The notes under the pieces: model-generated
What the model was told of the DNA's origin: nothing
Seen by the model: only the letters and a program-made list of their open reading frames with translations
Database searches by the model: none
Shown: piece after piece, positions 20,395 to 31,862 of the stretch
How the letters are laid out: each line of letters starts with the position of its first letter
How positions within the stretch are numbered: the stretch's first letter is position 1
Program-made: the position numbers and the translations under genes
Source: Gari tellinella
Taxonomy: Eukaryota > Mollusca > Bivalvia > Cardiida > Psammobiidae
Assembly: GCA_922989275.2 (NCBI GenBank)
Contig: OV277866.1
Coordinates: 36,597,246-36,661,245, forward strand
DNA: 64,000 nucleotides
Direction: 5' to 3'

Positions 20395-21221
20395 CTCGAA
20401 GTCTGAACAAGTTCAAAACTATTTGCGTCTCAAGGGTTTATTAGTTTAACCATATTTTATTTCATATCAAATACATGTACAACTTTTATAAACAATACAT
20501 GGCTATACATTAGGATTAAACTGAAAGCAAAAGCTAATTTAGTTTTCTCCAAGGTATAAAAGAAATAATATTATAACTAACATGATATGAAAGTAGTGAA
20601 TGAATTTGATAAAGTTCACATCGTGACATAATGCATTTGTCAAATTTATATATATATAAAACAATAGAAAGAGAAAATCAGTTAATTTTGTTTAAGGGGT
20701 TTATTGCAGATGGTAATTTAATGAAAGGTGCTTTGCTTCAACCTGCTTTTTGTGGTCAACTTTCTTCAAAATAAAAAAACCAGTATGTGGAGTAAATGAT
20801 AAAGGTATACATGCTAATGAATAGTTCTGTTATTCCTACGGACTTCTCATTTTTTTGCTTTTCAATATCATTATTTGCTGAGTTGTGAAACATACAGTTT
20901 GTAGTTACATGTACGTTGGCAAGCCGCTAAATTTCTATAAAGCATTGAAAATATTTTGCGAACGCTTTTTGAGCAATACTAAGCACATTCAAAGTTGCAG
21001 CCATGTTCGTATTGAACAATGGAAACCTCAAGCCATAAACTGGCGCCTGGGACTACATTTTATTAAGATATTACACCAGCTGAAACAAATCTTTGAGAAA
21101 ATCGTTTAATAATTTGACTTAAAATGTTTGATGTTTGCCTGATACGCAAGATTGATTTTAGTTAATATAATCAAACTAATATTCGATGTACATTTCGTTG
21201 TTAAGAAACATGGACATTTGT
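20395..21221. other. mostly unremarkable; family D trace at 20690-20812
   Basis: TTATTGCAGATGGTAATTTA, TTGCTTCAACCTGCTTTTTG and AACCAGTATGTGGAGTAAAT are remnants of an inverted D element. The open frame at 20885-21109 has no support. Confidence 0.4.
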
Positions 21222-21467
21222 TTAAACCCTATCGGCGCCTAAGTCGCATAAAGTCGACTTAACAAACAGTTTGGATCCAGACCAGAAGCCGCTTGACGCG
21301 GCGTCTGATCAGGATTCAAACTGTTTGACACTCTGTCGGTATTTCGTAAATCCTACAACCTTAAATCTCACTTTGAAACGTTCTTGCAGACAAAAACACT
21401 GACGCGGACGACAATTAAGCGATTAAGTGTTAAAAATGTCCGAAATAATTTGGCATCGAAAGGGTTT
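21222..21467 (+). mobile_element. family C element
   Basis: TTAAACCCTATCGGCGCC start, core I at 21263-21327, TTTGAAACG, a GCGGACGACAATTAAGCG block, and the end CATCGAAAGGGTTTA. Confidence 0.7.
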
Positions 21468-21689
21468 ATCATTCTCTTAATATGAGCGTATATTGACTAT
21501 TTTTGAAAATAGTTAATACAAAGACCAGGCAGCTCTCTTGTAGGATTCGTCGACTTTGACTTTGCACTCTTTTTTGGAGGACCATGTTCTAAGTTGACGG
21601 AGTTTTATGCATTAAAATTCACCAGGAGAAGGTTTTAAAAAGTCGAAGTTCATAGTGTCACAATTTATGAGCATAGAGGTACATTACAC

Positions 21690-21935
21690 AAAAAGAATAT
21701 TGAGCCGCGTTATAACAAAACCTGCTTACTTGCATTGCAACATTGTACAGACCAAGAACCATTGTCATCACAGGCTCTGCATTTATGATTGTCTACACTG
21801 ACAAATACCGTAGATACTACGTCTCTATACATTGCTTAAGATGATTGTGGATGTCAAACATGGTAAATCAAGACCAGATTGACGCTGTCAAAGACGCGGC
21901 GGCTAGCCTAAATTTACACAGTTTGCAATGCAAAA
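21690..21935. repeat. dispersed repeat, second copy of the GAGCCG type
   Basis: ATTGAGCCGCGTTATAACAA, GCAACATTGTACAGACCAAG, GGCTCTGCATTTATGATTGT and GACGCGGCGGCTAGCC parallel 18490-18700, ending near CACAGTTTGC. Confidence 0.5.
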
Positions 21936-22145
21936 ATACATGTTTTGTCATGGAACGGCTTAAATATAAAGTTCAATAAACTAAACTATGGCCATCCATG
22001 CAAAACGAAACGCACATCGTGCTCAGGCGCAGATTAAGAAACTTCTTTTTTTGAAGAAAATTAGAATAGAAAGACCATATCTCAAGATTTATATAATTCT
22101 GCAACAAGTTCAGATAAAAAAAAACTCAAAAGACATTGAGCTGCC

Positions 22146-22392
22146 TTAAAACCATTTCCCTCTTAATGACGCTAAAAAGCGTTTGCAAACAGTTTTGATT
22201 CTGACCAGACGCCGCGTAACGCGGCGTCTGATCAGGATCCAAACTGTTTGACACTCGTATCGATTTGCTTTAAGTCATTCTACATTGAATTTTACTTTGA
22301 AACGATCTTGCAAACAACAAAATTGAAGCAGACGACAATGAAACGGGGAAGGGGTAAAAACATCACGATTAATTTGGCAACAAAAGAATTAA
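22146..22392 (+). mobile_element. family C element, complete (247 bp)
   Basis: TTAA at 22146-22149 and 22389-22392. Core I at 22186-22250 (TTTGATTCTGACCAGACG / CGTCTGATCAGGATCC). GAAGCAGACGACAATGAAAC follows. Confidence 0.75.
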
Positions 22393-22539
22393 CTACAGCT
22401 TGTTTAAAACATCGCACCGATTAGTACAGGTTGTGATGCTACTTATTCAATAATGATTTATCAACAATTCGCAAATACGTTTCTTCTGCATAAAAATAGA
22501 TTTTGATAAAAAATGTGCGTTTCTTTTTGTGCTGAGTGT

Positions 22540-22695
22540 ATATTGGATTTGTTAATTTTTTATCAAAGGGATGCCTGGTCAAAACTTTCATTTTCACTTT
22601 ACCTATCAGCAAACATCTGCGGCGTCAGTTCAGAGTCTACACTGTTTGCCTATGTGCCATATATGGGATTGTAGGCACAAGTGGATTAAATAAAT
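22540..22695. mobile_element. family F element, partial
   Basis: TTTTTTATCAAAGGGATGCC, TGGTCAAAACTTTCATTTTC, right hairpin arm CAGAGTCTACACTGTTTGCC and CCATATATGGGATTGTAGGC match the F copies at 53358 and 53821. The left hairpin arm is deleted. Confidence 0.65.
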
Positions 22696-23935
22696 TCAAA
22701 TGTTTCCGATACATCTCATAAGGTCGAATAATTCCGAAATGATGATATATTACAAAGTTAACCCTTTTATTATCATAATGACGTAAACGATGTGACTCGT
22801 ACTTTAAAATTGCTATCTTCCAAATACATGTATGTTTAAAAGTGTCTATTACATGTAGACCTGGGTTAAGCTAGACCTGCTGATGTGTTGCAGGACTATT
22901 TCCTCTGGTAGCTATTGGGAAAATCTAAGTTTGCACCAGACGGTGTATAAATACAGTTACTCTGTAGCGAAAACAGTAGTCAACCTGTTCATAGTTTTCT
23001 AGTAATAGAGAGACAGAGATTGGACTAAATAGAAATGGGTTAAATGGGTTAAGCCCAAATTTATTCCTTGGATAGTCCAGGGGTTGTGGAAAATAACTGG
23101 TTTATATAGAACAAAGTATTTAGACCGGGCTCACCCCAAATCCCCACCAGATAAGTATCTGTCATACTAGACTATCATCTTCCTAATTTTTGTGTCTAAT
23201 TTTTATTTATAAATTTGGAAGTTTGGGCGTTTTATACTAAAGAAACATTGATAAGAGTGTCACACAATTTGATCATATGTCGCGTTACGAGTGTTCAAAC
23301 TGTTTGTAAACCTTCATTGGCAAGTGAAAGGGTAAAAGCGTTAACCTAAAACTCATGTGACTCATTTCAATATTTTGGAACTAGTTGCTTATAGAAAACA
23401 TTAATAAACGGCACATATTGATTAAGAATAAAGATGCAGTACTGCATGTTAGAAATTAAACTAAACGCATGCGCACTTAAATAAGAGATGATAATTGTTT
23501 CATCGACAGCTGCGCTCATAATAAATGCATATCACCAACATCATCAAACTTCTGTTACATCCGTGCATAATGATAGTATATAAAGTGCAGTTACTATATA
23601 AGTAAAAAAATTGGTACTCGGAATAAAATATTCTCTCAGTTTTGTCGAAGGTTAACAGCTGTTTCAAGAGCAAAGAAGTAAACGTATGATGCTTCTGAAT
23701 CAGTTAAACTGTGTTGCTTTGTTACAGTTGAAAAGTAGAACTTCTTTTCAAATAAACGTGTTTGCATTAAATAATAAACATATAAGAGAGATATCCGACG
23801 CAGTGTTGCCCGAAGTCTGAGCACGCTAAGAACCTAAACCAGTCAGATTACAATAAATTGTCAACTTTCAAAAATCTGCAAATCTGCGAATCAAAGGGGA
23901 TGAATGAAGTCTTATAAGACGATAATTACTAAAAG
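22696..23935. other. no gene; one decayed core remnant
   Basis: A C-like remnant with half a core lies at 23265-23335 (CGCGTTACGAGTGTTCAAAC, GAAAGGGTAAAAGCG). Nothing else was recognised. Confidence 0.35.
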
Positions 23936-23939
23936 CAAA

Positions 23940-24157
23940 TGACGTCATGGAAATGAGATGGATTTACCACGCGCATTTGCAAACATTTTTTTATCCTGAC
24001 CAGACGCCGCGTTAAGTATTTGCCTCTTGTTTTGAAATTAAAAATACCTTCAATTTAACTTTTAAAGGATATTGCAAAAAACAGTATTGAATTAGACGAC
24101 AATATGGTGGTGAAGGGGTTTAAATTCAGAATAAATATGACTATGAGAAAAGGGTTA
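23940..24157 (+). mobile_element. family C element, right half of core I deleted
   Basis: AACATTTTTTTATCCTGACC, AGACGCCGCGTTAAG, then GAATTAGACGACAATATGGT and the end GAGAAAAGGGTTAC. Confidence 0.6.
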
Positions 24158-24304
24158 CGTCCGCAATAATGCCCTTTTAATAGAAAACTAGTTACTACTA
24201 GAGACAAACTGCAAGAAAACTACTGACATTGCCTGTAGCGCGTTCAGTTAAGAAATCGACAGCTGTCAATGGCCATCGATTGCCAGTTAGCTACCGGTCT
24301 GCAA

Positions 24305-24539
24305 TACAGTGGAGAAAACGTAATTATTTCGTTCAAACGCAAACGCATCGCAATGAAATATAGAAAATGACAACATTTTGACAACTCAGACTACCAGTTT
24401 TGATATGAGTGGCATACCGTTTGGAGCCTAATCAGACACCGGGTAATACGGCGTCTGGTCTTTCTCCAAACCGTTTGCAAGGAAAACAATAGTTTAAGCG
24501 TAACCGGAGTTATTTGGAAGGAAAACTATCTCTACTGTA
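24305..24539 (+). mobile_element. family A element, decayed
   Basis: TACAGTGGAGAAAACGTAAT start and CTACTGTA end. Core I at 24412-24479 (TTTGGAGCCTAATCAGACAC / GTCTGGTCTTTCTCCAAACC). Confidence 0.65.
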
Positions 24540-24739
24540 CTCTGCACGCTGCACACGGGGCACATACAGCTAACCTAAACAGCAAACAATGGTAATTGAC
24601 CACGCTACTGGTGTTATTGTCGATGATGTTTGAACTGGTACCCAATGCATATTCCGCCCTTTTCCGTAAGCCATTTTTATAAAAAAAATATTTGAGAATT
24701 CGCCACAGAACAATTAGTCTTGTACACAACAATCTGTTA

Positions 24740-24815
24740 CAAGCGACGATAGCTCAGTGGTTTAATCGACCCGCTAGAATCTACAAATTTCTGGGTCGTG
24801 AGTTCGATCCCTGCC
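24740..24815 (+). repeat. tRNA-like SINE head
   Basis: GACGATAGCTCAGTGGTTTA (A box-like) and CGTGAGTTCGATCCCTGCC (B box-like) are spaced as in a tRNA gene. The acceptor ends do not pair, so it is more likely a SINE head or tRNA relic than a working tRNA gene. Confidence 0.5.
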
Positions 24816-25084
24816 ATAGTAGTTTTACAAACATGCATTTTTGCAATTACTTTTTTGTAAATTCTTTTGTCGGGAAGACGCATGCTTGTCCCTTATTATT
24901 TGTGCGAGTTTTGTACAGTAAGTGAATAAAAGAATTAAAAAAGGATGAAGAAAATAAACATTGAAATAAAACAAATTACAAAATTAATACAGACATCTTT
25001 TATTTGAAGAGAGAATAAATTCACAATAAAAATATTCCCATTTTATTTTATTTTTAAAAAGACCTGAAAGATCTATGTTATTTA

Positions 25085-25152
25085 AAATAGATCTTCCATA
25101 GTTTCGAACCCACAACCTCTGTCTCCAGAGTCAGCGACACATGCCACTGTGT
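25085..25152 (-). repeat. tRNA-like sequence, inverted
   Basis: On the minus strand, GCTGACTCTGGAGACAGAGG followed by TTGTGGGTTCGAAACTATGG contains a B box-like GGTTCGAAA. It faces the tRNA-like unit at 24740. Confidence 0.35.
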
Positions 25153-25555
25153 TATTGCGTCCGTGCGTAGTATATTTGTATTTATTGATTTTTACCTATA
25201 CAGTTAACGGAAAGTCCCGACTTCATCCACGAAAGTTGAGGGAAACTGATGAGTGCCAGTTCAAAAATCATCGACAATATAAACCTTTTGCTACAATTTA
25301 CTGTGATTGTCGTTGGGGTAAGGATTTACTTTGTTTTCATTATATGATCGTTTTCACTCATCTAACAGCAATATACAGTGATCCTTCCCTGCAACTATAC
25401 CCTATGAACAACGATTCCCTCATTACCCCAATGATTGACGCTAGTCCCCCATCAAGGCAATTATATACAACCTGTTATAGCTACAATATCAACTGCTTGA
25501 AACTATCGCCTGCGTATTAATTGTCTGAACGCTACGGACGAACTTGATAAATCTG
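25153..25555. other. no recognised feature
   Basis: The open frame here lacks an ATG start and is treated as chance. Confidence 0.35.
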
Positions 25556-25557
25556 TT

Positions 25558-25624
25558 TTAAACAGTTTGATCCAAACGAGACGCTGATTAACACGGCACA
25601 TCATTTGGATCCAACTTGTTTGAC
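25558..25624. repeat. decayed core I hairpin
   Basis: AACAGTTTGATCCAAACGAG and CATCATTTGGATCCAACTTG keep the outline of the two arms. Confidence 0.45.
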
Positions 25625-25656
25625 GCCCGTGATATTTTTTCTGAAATTAAAATACA

Positions 25657-25893
25657 TTTACCCTTTGCCGTCGAAGCCGCATAACGTCCACTATGCAAAC
25701 AGTTTGGATCCAGATCAGATGTCGCGTAACGCGGCAACTCGTCAGGATCAAATCTGGTTGACACTCACATCAATAGTTTAAATTCATACTACATTGAAAA
25801 TTACTTTGAAACGATATTGCAGACAATAATATTAAAGCAGACGACATTAATGCGGTGAAGGGATAAAACGTTCAGTTGGCACCGAAAGGTTTA
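25657..25893 (+). mobile_element. family C element
   Basis: TTACCCTTTGCCGTCGAAGC start, core I at 25696-25760, AAGCAGACGACATTAATGCG, end CACCGAAAGGTTTAT. Confidence 0.65.
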
Positions 25894-25925
25894 TGTTGAA
25901 TTTATTGGAGACAAAATTTGTAGAA

Positions 25926-26134
25926 TACAGTAAAACATCTCCATTACTACCACTAAAATATGTCAAATAGTAGTCTTTAAAGACAAGTGACTGCTTAAAG
26001 CATTGTGATTGTGAAACAGAAAGCTCCTATAGGAGCTTTCTGTTTCACTATCACATTGCCTTAAGCAATCACATGTCCTTTATACTGACAATTAGCCTTC
26101 TTTTTAGTGGTCGTAATAGAGAGGTTCTAATGTA
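25926..26134. mobile_element. family E element, complete
   Basis: Starts TACAGTAAAACATCTCCATT and ends AGAGAGGTTCTAATGTA. The core II hairpin near 25990-26070 (TTGTGAAACAGAAAGCTCCT / AGGAGCTTTCTGTTTCACTA) is long and nearly perfect. Confidence 0.75.
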
Positions 26135-26214
26135 CATTTACGAAGCGTGCTAAAAGCTAAGAAAACTTTGCAACAGCTTCCAAGGTAAAAGCTAGACAAT
26201 TAAATACCTTACAT

Positions 26215-26374
26215 GGCTCCAGATAAGAGGGAGTAAACGACAAATCGAACATTTTCTCACTCATTTCAGCTCCAAATCCTATGGTGTTATTACCCTTCCG
26301 AATCGTCTCGACACTTTTGGTTTTAATATAGAAATAAAGAGTTTGGGGTTTAAAATACACCCCATTATATGACC
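26215..26374. mobile_element. family J element
   Basis: GGCTCCAGATAAGAGGGAGT start, CTCATTTCAGCTCCAAATCC, TATGGTGTTATTACC, then AATCGTCTCGACAC, and a closing CACCCCATTATATGACCC. Confidence 0.6.
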
Positions 26375-26516
26375 CTTGCTTTACAAAAAGTGATACTCAC
26401 CCTCACAATTGTCCCAAATACATGACATAAACGAACAATTACAAACGTCAAACAATATATTTAGGAAAATCACAATAATTTGAAAAAAAATCAACGAATT
26501 ATTAAAGCTAAATTGA

Positions 26517-26588
26517 AAACAGTTCAAAGCCTGAGCAGACACCATATATCAAGTTACCCAGAGTCTGATCTGGTTAAAGTTTGTTTGC
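26517..26588. repeat. decayed core I hairpin
   Basis: AACAGTTCAAAGCCTGAGCA and GAGTCTGATCTGGTTAAAGT remain from the two arms. Confidence 0.4.
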
Positions 26589-27021
26589 AATAGAAATCAT
26601 ATTCGAACCCATTATTTTGTTCCCACTGCCCTGTTTAATATTACATAGACAAACAGCGCGCATAATGTGGCTTCTGATACCACACATCACTGTTTCTTGA
26701 TCGGTGTTTTCAATATAAAACAAAATGAAAATTTAGACAGGTATCCCTTAGATAAAAATAGACTAATCCGTGATATAAACATGGCGGAATATACTAACCG
26801 TGAATGAGTTTAGCTAGAATGTGTTGTTTAGCAAGATACATGTGGTTCCTTGTATGTGTCCAAAAAGAACAAAACACTGTTTGCAAATGAAATCGTTCTG
26901 ATCGAATCGAAAATTAAGTGCCCTTTAATAAACCCCTCAACTCTTACTGTTTGTTTCAAATATAAAATCGCACAGTTTTAAAGAATGTTACCCATTCCGG
27001 CATACGACCCATAACACAGCA

Positions 27022-27251
27022 GGGACCTGTCCTATGAAACGTCGTATGATAAATATTGATTCTAAATTCTGAATTGTAATTTATTTCTCCATCTAATCCT
27101 GTCTTGTTACATCTCTTTCGAATCGTCTTGAAAAGACGATTTCAAAGATATGTAACAAGACAGGATTAGATAGAGAAAATAGAAATAATTTGGTTTTAAA
27201 GTTTTGACTAACGACCGTTTTTGTCGCACGACGTTTCGTAGGACTTATCCC
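27022..27251. mobile_element. family I element with internal hairpin
   Basis: Ends GGACCTGTCCTATGAAACGT and ACGTTTCGTAGGACTTATCC are inverted. The centre is a hairpin, arms 27087-27129 and 27132-27174, built on ATCTAATCCTGTCTTGTTAC, TCGAATCGTCTT and their complements. Related copies are at 27799 and 34946. Confidence 0.65.
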
Positions 27252-27363
27252 AGACTTAAAACCGTTGAAAACGGTAGCGTTATATACCTGAACATTTTTA
27301 AAAAAAATGTCGTGAATGTGCACATATCTGGATGACATATCTGACAATAAATACTTACATCCT

Positions 27364-27412
27364 CAAACAGTTTAGATCCTGATCAAATGCCGTGTCATGC
27401 TACGCCTGATTT
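27364..27412. repeat. half core I remnant
   Basis: CAAACAGTTTAGATCCTGAT and a decayed loop lie directly before a family C element. Confidence 0.45.
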
Positions 27413-27631
27413 CAATGACACCAGAAAGTGCGTTTGCAAACAGTTTGGGTCCTAATCAGACACCGCGTAACGAGGCGTCTGATCAGGACCAAAACTGTTT
27501 GAAACTCTTATCAATATGAAGCCTTAGATCTAACTTTAAAACGTGTCTTTCAAACAACTATACTGAATCAGACGACAATAAAGCGGCTAAGGATACAAAT
27601 CTTCCGAATAATTTGATATTGTAAGGGTTAA
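27413..27631 (+). mobile_element. family C element
   Basis: Core I at 27437-27501 (GGTCCTAATCAGACACCGCG / GGCGTCTGATCAGGACC), GAATCAGACGACAATAAAGC, end TTGTAAGGGTTAA. The left end is lost into the preceding remnant. Confidence 0.65.
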
Positions 27632-27798
27632 TGCCAAAGCTGAAGCAGACGATACGTTTGATAACAGATGGTGAGTTATGACGTCATTATTGAAGTGAAA
27701 TGGTTAATCAGAGAGCTTAAATGTCTTTTCAATCAATTATAGCTAAACTCAAAGTGGATATAAATATGTTTAAAAAAAAGACTAGAACCGATAAACCT

Positions 27799-27957
27799 GG
27801 GACCTGTCTTATGAAACGTCGTTCGACCAAAATGATCGCGAGTTAAAACTTTAGAATATACCTTATTTCTGGACATGGAGAAATAAAATCAAAACTGAGA
27901 ATTTTAGCATTTGACTTATGACAATATTTGTAGTACGACTTTTCGTAAGACGGGCAA
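27799..27957. mobile_element. family I element, partial
   Basis: GGGACCTGTCTTATGAAACG and ACGACTTTTCGTAAGACGGG form inverted ends with TTTGACTTATGA inside. The internal hairpin is absent. Confidence 0.55.
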
Positions 27958-28378
27958 ATCATGTTTCAAATTGTTTGACATTGAGATTTAAAGGCTTTAT
28001 TTCCAACATTGTTACAATGCTAAATTGTGTTCATTGGAAATAAACAATTTTTTTGTGTGCAAAGATTTACAAATATAGCACGCCAATAGTAAGAAACACA
28101 ATTCCTCTTCTGTTTATTGCCGATTCGCAAGAAAATAAACTAAAAGAACTTTAAATTGACATGATCAACCTGTCGTTTATTCAACAGTTAGAACCGATTC
28201 ACTATATAATGTCAAACGGGTTTTCATTTTACAACAAACGTAGTTTAAGTGGTGACATACTGACCATAAACGTGTAATAAAGCAATATGAAAGCATACGG
28301 AAGTAAACGTTAATGTTGATGAAAATGTGGTCTCAAATCTGCTCAACAAATAGAAACATGTATAGAAATACAGTACAT
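27958..28378. other. no recognised feature
   Basis: AT-rich sequence without a recognised element. Confidence 0.35.
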
Positions 28379-28568
28379 GTACAACCTCTCTACTGCGAGT
28401 TTACGGCCACTTAAGAATGCTAATTGATTGTTTAAAAGTCAGGTGGCAGCTTAAAGAAGGGTGAACGTGAAACAGAAAGCTCCTTTACATTTACATTGCT
28501 TTAAGCAGTCACCCACCTTAAACACACAATAATTAAAACATTTTGGTGGTCATAGAGATTCATTTTAA
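28379..28568. mobile_element. family E element, decayed
   Basis: GTACAACCTCTCTACTGCGA start; core II arms GAAACAGAAAGCTCCTTTAC / TTTACATTGCTTTAAGCAGT; ATTTTGGTGGTCATAGAGAT near the right end. Confidence 0.55.
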
Positions 28569-28599
28569 TATATTGTATTAGGTGGCAGCTGAACGCATT

Positions 28600-29380
28600 G
28601 ATCCCCGAAATATCGAACTGATAATTCAGTATTCATTTAAATCTAGTCCATATGTTACTAATTGAACGTTTACAATATATAGAAAACTAAACAAACGGTG
28701 AATACCATATTAAGAGGACAGGATCCCACAGATCTGGGTCTAAGCCTTTGGTATAAGTGTATCAAATTGATAATTTCAGTTATAATTTCAATCTAGTCCA
28801 TATGTTACATGTACTAATTGGACTTTTACAATATATAGCAAACTAACAAACGGTGAATACCATATTAAGAGGACAGGATTCCACAGATCTGGGTCTAAGC
28901 CTTTGGTATAAGTGTATCAAATTGATAATTTCAGTTATAATTTCAATCTAGTCCATATGTTACATGTACTAATTGGACTTTTACAATATATAGCAAACTA
29001 ACAAACGGTGAATACCATATTAAGAGGACAGGATTCCACAGAGCTGGGTCTAATCCGTTGGTATAAGTGTATCAAATTGACAATATCAGTATTCATTTAA
29101 ATCTAGTCCATATATTACTATTTGGACTTTTACAATATATAGCAAACTAACAAACAGTGAATACCATATTAAGAGGACAGGATCCCACAGATCTGGGTCT
29201 AAGCCTTTGGTATAAGTGTATCAAATTGATAATATCAGAATTCATTTAAATCTAGTCCATATATTACTATTTGGACTTTTACAATATATAGCAAACTAAC
29301 AAACAGTGAATACCATATTAAGAGGACAGGATCCCACAGATCTGGGTCTAAGCCGTTGGTAGAAGTGTACTCCATATTGA
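28600..29380 (+). repeat. tandem array of about five 149-155 bp units
   Basis: ATCTAGTCCATAT recurs at 28641, 28791, 28946, 29101 and 29250, giving steps of 150, 155, 155 and 149 bases. Each unit contains ATACCATATTAAGAGGACAG, then GATCCCACAGATCTGGGTCT. Units 2 and 3 are nearly identical, pointing to recent expansion. No coding frame runs through it. Confidence 0.85.
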
Positions 29381-29547
29381 TAATTATGGACTCGGTATAA
29401 TCTGGAGAACAAAAGTAATACAGTTGATGTACATTTTTTTCTTATATTTCTATATTACGTTTTGTCCAACAGTCTTCTGTACCTTTATGCTTTATGATTT
29501 TTCATTTTTTCAATTTGTGATTAACTACATGTTTTTACTTTATGTTA

Positions 29548-29788
29548 ATCCATTTTACGCCTTTTTACGCCTTTGATTTATTCATCCGATGAAGAAAATA
29601 GTTCGACTGCATACAACCATGAATATGCACTATAAGAAATAGTTACTATATCCTAGCAGATGATAGCTTAGTGCATTCCGAAAGTAAAGCATAATGCGCC
29701 TAAAGGCGCGTTCTGCTTCTCTTTCAACTTGCTTAACGTTGTCACCTGTTGTCAAAACTAGAAACATGCTATAGAGTAATGGGATAAG
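29548..29788 (-). mobile_element. family D element
   Basis: TTTACGCCTTTGATTTATTC, ATCCGATGAAGAAAATAGTT, core II around AAGCATAATGCGCCTAAAGG, and the end GCTATAGAGTAATGGGATAA. Confidence 0.6.
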
Positions 29789-29847
29789 ATCGATCGCCAC
29801 GTTCTGCATTTATATCCTTTATCATGAGCTCTGCATCTGTTTGACAC

Positions 29848-30053
29848 AGTCACCGCCAAATTTCATTTTCTGCCTCAACCGTTGTCTTCAATATTGTTTC
29901 AAATTTAGATTTAAGGTTATAATTGACGTATTTTCAAAACAATTGGCAAACAGTTTTGATCCTGATCAGACACCGCGTTACGCGGCGTCTGATCAGGATT
30001 AAAACAGTTTGCAAATGTGCTTTATGACGTCAGTAAGAGTGAAAGGGTTTAAC
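29848..30053 (-). mobile_element. family C element
   Basis: TTGTCTTCAATATTGTTTCA, core I at 29947-30011 with perfect stem (TTTTGATCCTGATCAGACAC / CTGATCAGGATTAAAAC), then GACGTCAGTAAGAGTGAAAG and GGTTTAAC. The left end is eroded. Confidence 0.65.
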
Positions 30054-30520
30054 AGGCACAGGGCAGATATTATGTAACAGAGAATACGTTATGATATCTC
30101 CAATCACGGATGATGTTGCTCCAATCTATTTTCAGTGGATATTCCTGTTGAGCATAAGCGCATTTATTGAAAATGCATTCATGTAGCATCTTTCCACTGT
30201 AGCAAATGTTTTGCCGAAAATAGCAATTCAAACACCAGAAATAGCCACCTCAGTGAAAATGATTGATGACAAATCTGTTATTTCCAGTGATATATAAGCC
30301 ACAACAGGCCTTGTGATTGATTGGCTCTAGCCTATATCTGTTCGAAACTTGACGTCAATGACAGGCTTTGATTTAAATGAGAATTTAAACCATTGAAATA
30401 CTTTCATTTCATATTAAACCAAGCGCAAACGGTGTTTTGGATGCCAGTGAATTACATGTTTAGATGGAAGTTTGGTGGACTTTCATCAAATGCTGTACTA
30501 TGAACGAGCTGACAGGAATT
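30054..30520. other. element-free island, possible regulatory DNA
   Basis: No family A to J sequence in this stretch. It holds GTGATTGATTGGCTCTAGCC (a PBC/Hox-like TGATTGAT and an inverted CCAAT), TGACGTCA half-sites and TGATGACAAATC. Motif density alone does not show function. Confidence 0.25.
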
Positions 30521-30631
30521 TTATGGTTTGATCCTAATCAGACACAAAGACGTATAGCGTAAATCGGATAGTAATTATTTTACACTCGTACACTCGTATA
30601 TGTCAATCGTTGGCCATAAGTACGGGCCAGA

Positions 30632-30872
30632 GGCCCGTTTTACTAAACTACTTACGCAAAATGTTTGCGTAAGTCAAAATTTTAAATTTTAATTTATATT
30701 TTTTATTATCACTTGCTACAAACAGCAAATAGCCAGATCAGAGGACGCGCTTTAAGCGCGTCCTCTGATTTGGCTATATGCTGTTTGCAAACGTTTATGA
30801 TCGAAAAATAAGAGTTACACGATTTTGACTTACGCAAAATTTTTGCGTAAGTTGTTTAGTAAAACGGGCCCC
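30632..30872. mobile_element. family H element carrying core I
   Basis: Inverted ends GGCCCGTTTTACTAAACTAC / GTTTAGTAAAACGGGCC, then TTACGCAAAATGTTTGCGTA inside the left end and TTACGCAAAATTTTTGCGTA inside the right. The central hairpin 30719-30787 keeps CAAACAG and CTGTTTG but has the stem CAAATAGCCAGATCAGAGGA with loop CGCGCTTTAAGCGCG. Confidence 0.75.
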
Positions 30873-31106
30873 TGAGTCGCATAAAGAATACTTTGCAAAC
30901 AGGGTGTTTCCAAGATCAGACGCCGCGTCACGCGGCGTCTGATCAGGATCCAAACTGTTTGACACTCATGTCGATATCTCTTAAGTCATATTACCTTAAA
31001 TCTAAGTTTGACACGATATAGCAGATAACAATATTGAAGCAGACGACAATTAAGCGGTGTAGGGGTAACAACCTCATGAAATTTTCGCGCCGAAAGGGTT
31101 GTTATA
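30873..31106 (+). mobile_element. family C element abutting family H
   Basis: CTGAGTCGCATAAAGAATAC, core I at 30896-30961 (left arm diverged, loop perfect), TTGAAGCAGACGACAATTAA, GCGCCGAAAGGGTTG. Its left end appears cut by the H insertion. Confidence 0.65.
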
Positions 31107-31622
31107 TATCGATAAAGGTGCCAAGCAATTTGGACCCTGAACTGGCGCCGATTTGCTCAGGATCTGATATTGGTGAAAACTGTTTACCAAGGTGTAAAAA
31201 AATCTACTTATGCAGGCAGTTTCCGTTTATTGGTCGCAGCTCCCAGACTGGAGTACAACAGGCGTAGTGCATGATTATATAAAATCTCTATTGGTGGTCT
31301 AAAAACCGGCCCGCAGATAGTCCATTTGATACTTCGTCTTATAAAATCATTGAATGTATTTGCCTGCAATAACCCCTCAAAGTGTATCCAACCACAATAG
31401 CATCATTTTAATATCACCACAATTAATCTATGAAGATGGGATTTATATATACAAAACCTATGAACATTGTCATAGGATCTGATTTTATTATCTGGGTCGC
31501 TTTATTCTGACACCGAAGCATTTAATAAAGGTATACCCACGACTGATGTCAAGATTAGAACTATTTTTTGGTGCTTTTGGGTATTCTTAAAAAAGTTAGT
31601 TTATAATAAATACACACAATCT
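31107..31622. other. no gene; decayed core remnant
   Basis: AGCAATTTGGACCCTGAACT and CTGATATTGGTGAAAACTGT (31121-31187) are hairpin relics. Nothing else recognised. Confidence 0.35.
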
Positions 31623-31862
31623 TAACCCTTTACCCAATAGCCTATTTCTGGTTTTGAAGATAGGTGACCACTTAAAGCAGTCTGAAAGTAAAGCAGAATG
31701 CGCCTTAAGGCACATTCTGCTTTTCTTTCGAGCCTGCTTTAAGCTATCATCTACTAGGATTTACCAAATATTTCTTATTATTTATGTTAATTGGAACTAT
31801 TTTCTTCAGTGGATGAATAAATTCAATGCACTAAAAGGCGCTTTTATAGGGGAAAGGGTTAA
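31623..31862 (+). mobile_element. family D element, complete
   Basis: TTAA at 31623-31626 and 31859-31862; ends TTAACCCTTTACCCAATAGC and GGGGAAAGGGTTAA. Core II at about 31671-31743 with GCGCCTTAAGGCACATTCTG. Confidence 0.8.

Noticed and set aside
24740..24815. Functional tRNA gene
   Set aside because: A and B box-like motifs exist, but the acceptor stem does not pair and no anticodon arm closes cleanly.
25149..25520. Open frame of 123 codons with a hydrophobic start resembling a signal peptide and a possible donor at GGGGTAAGG
   Set aside because: The frame begins with GTG, has no in-frame ATG upstream, and starts directly beside a tRNA-like relic. No family motif is present.
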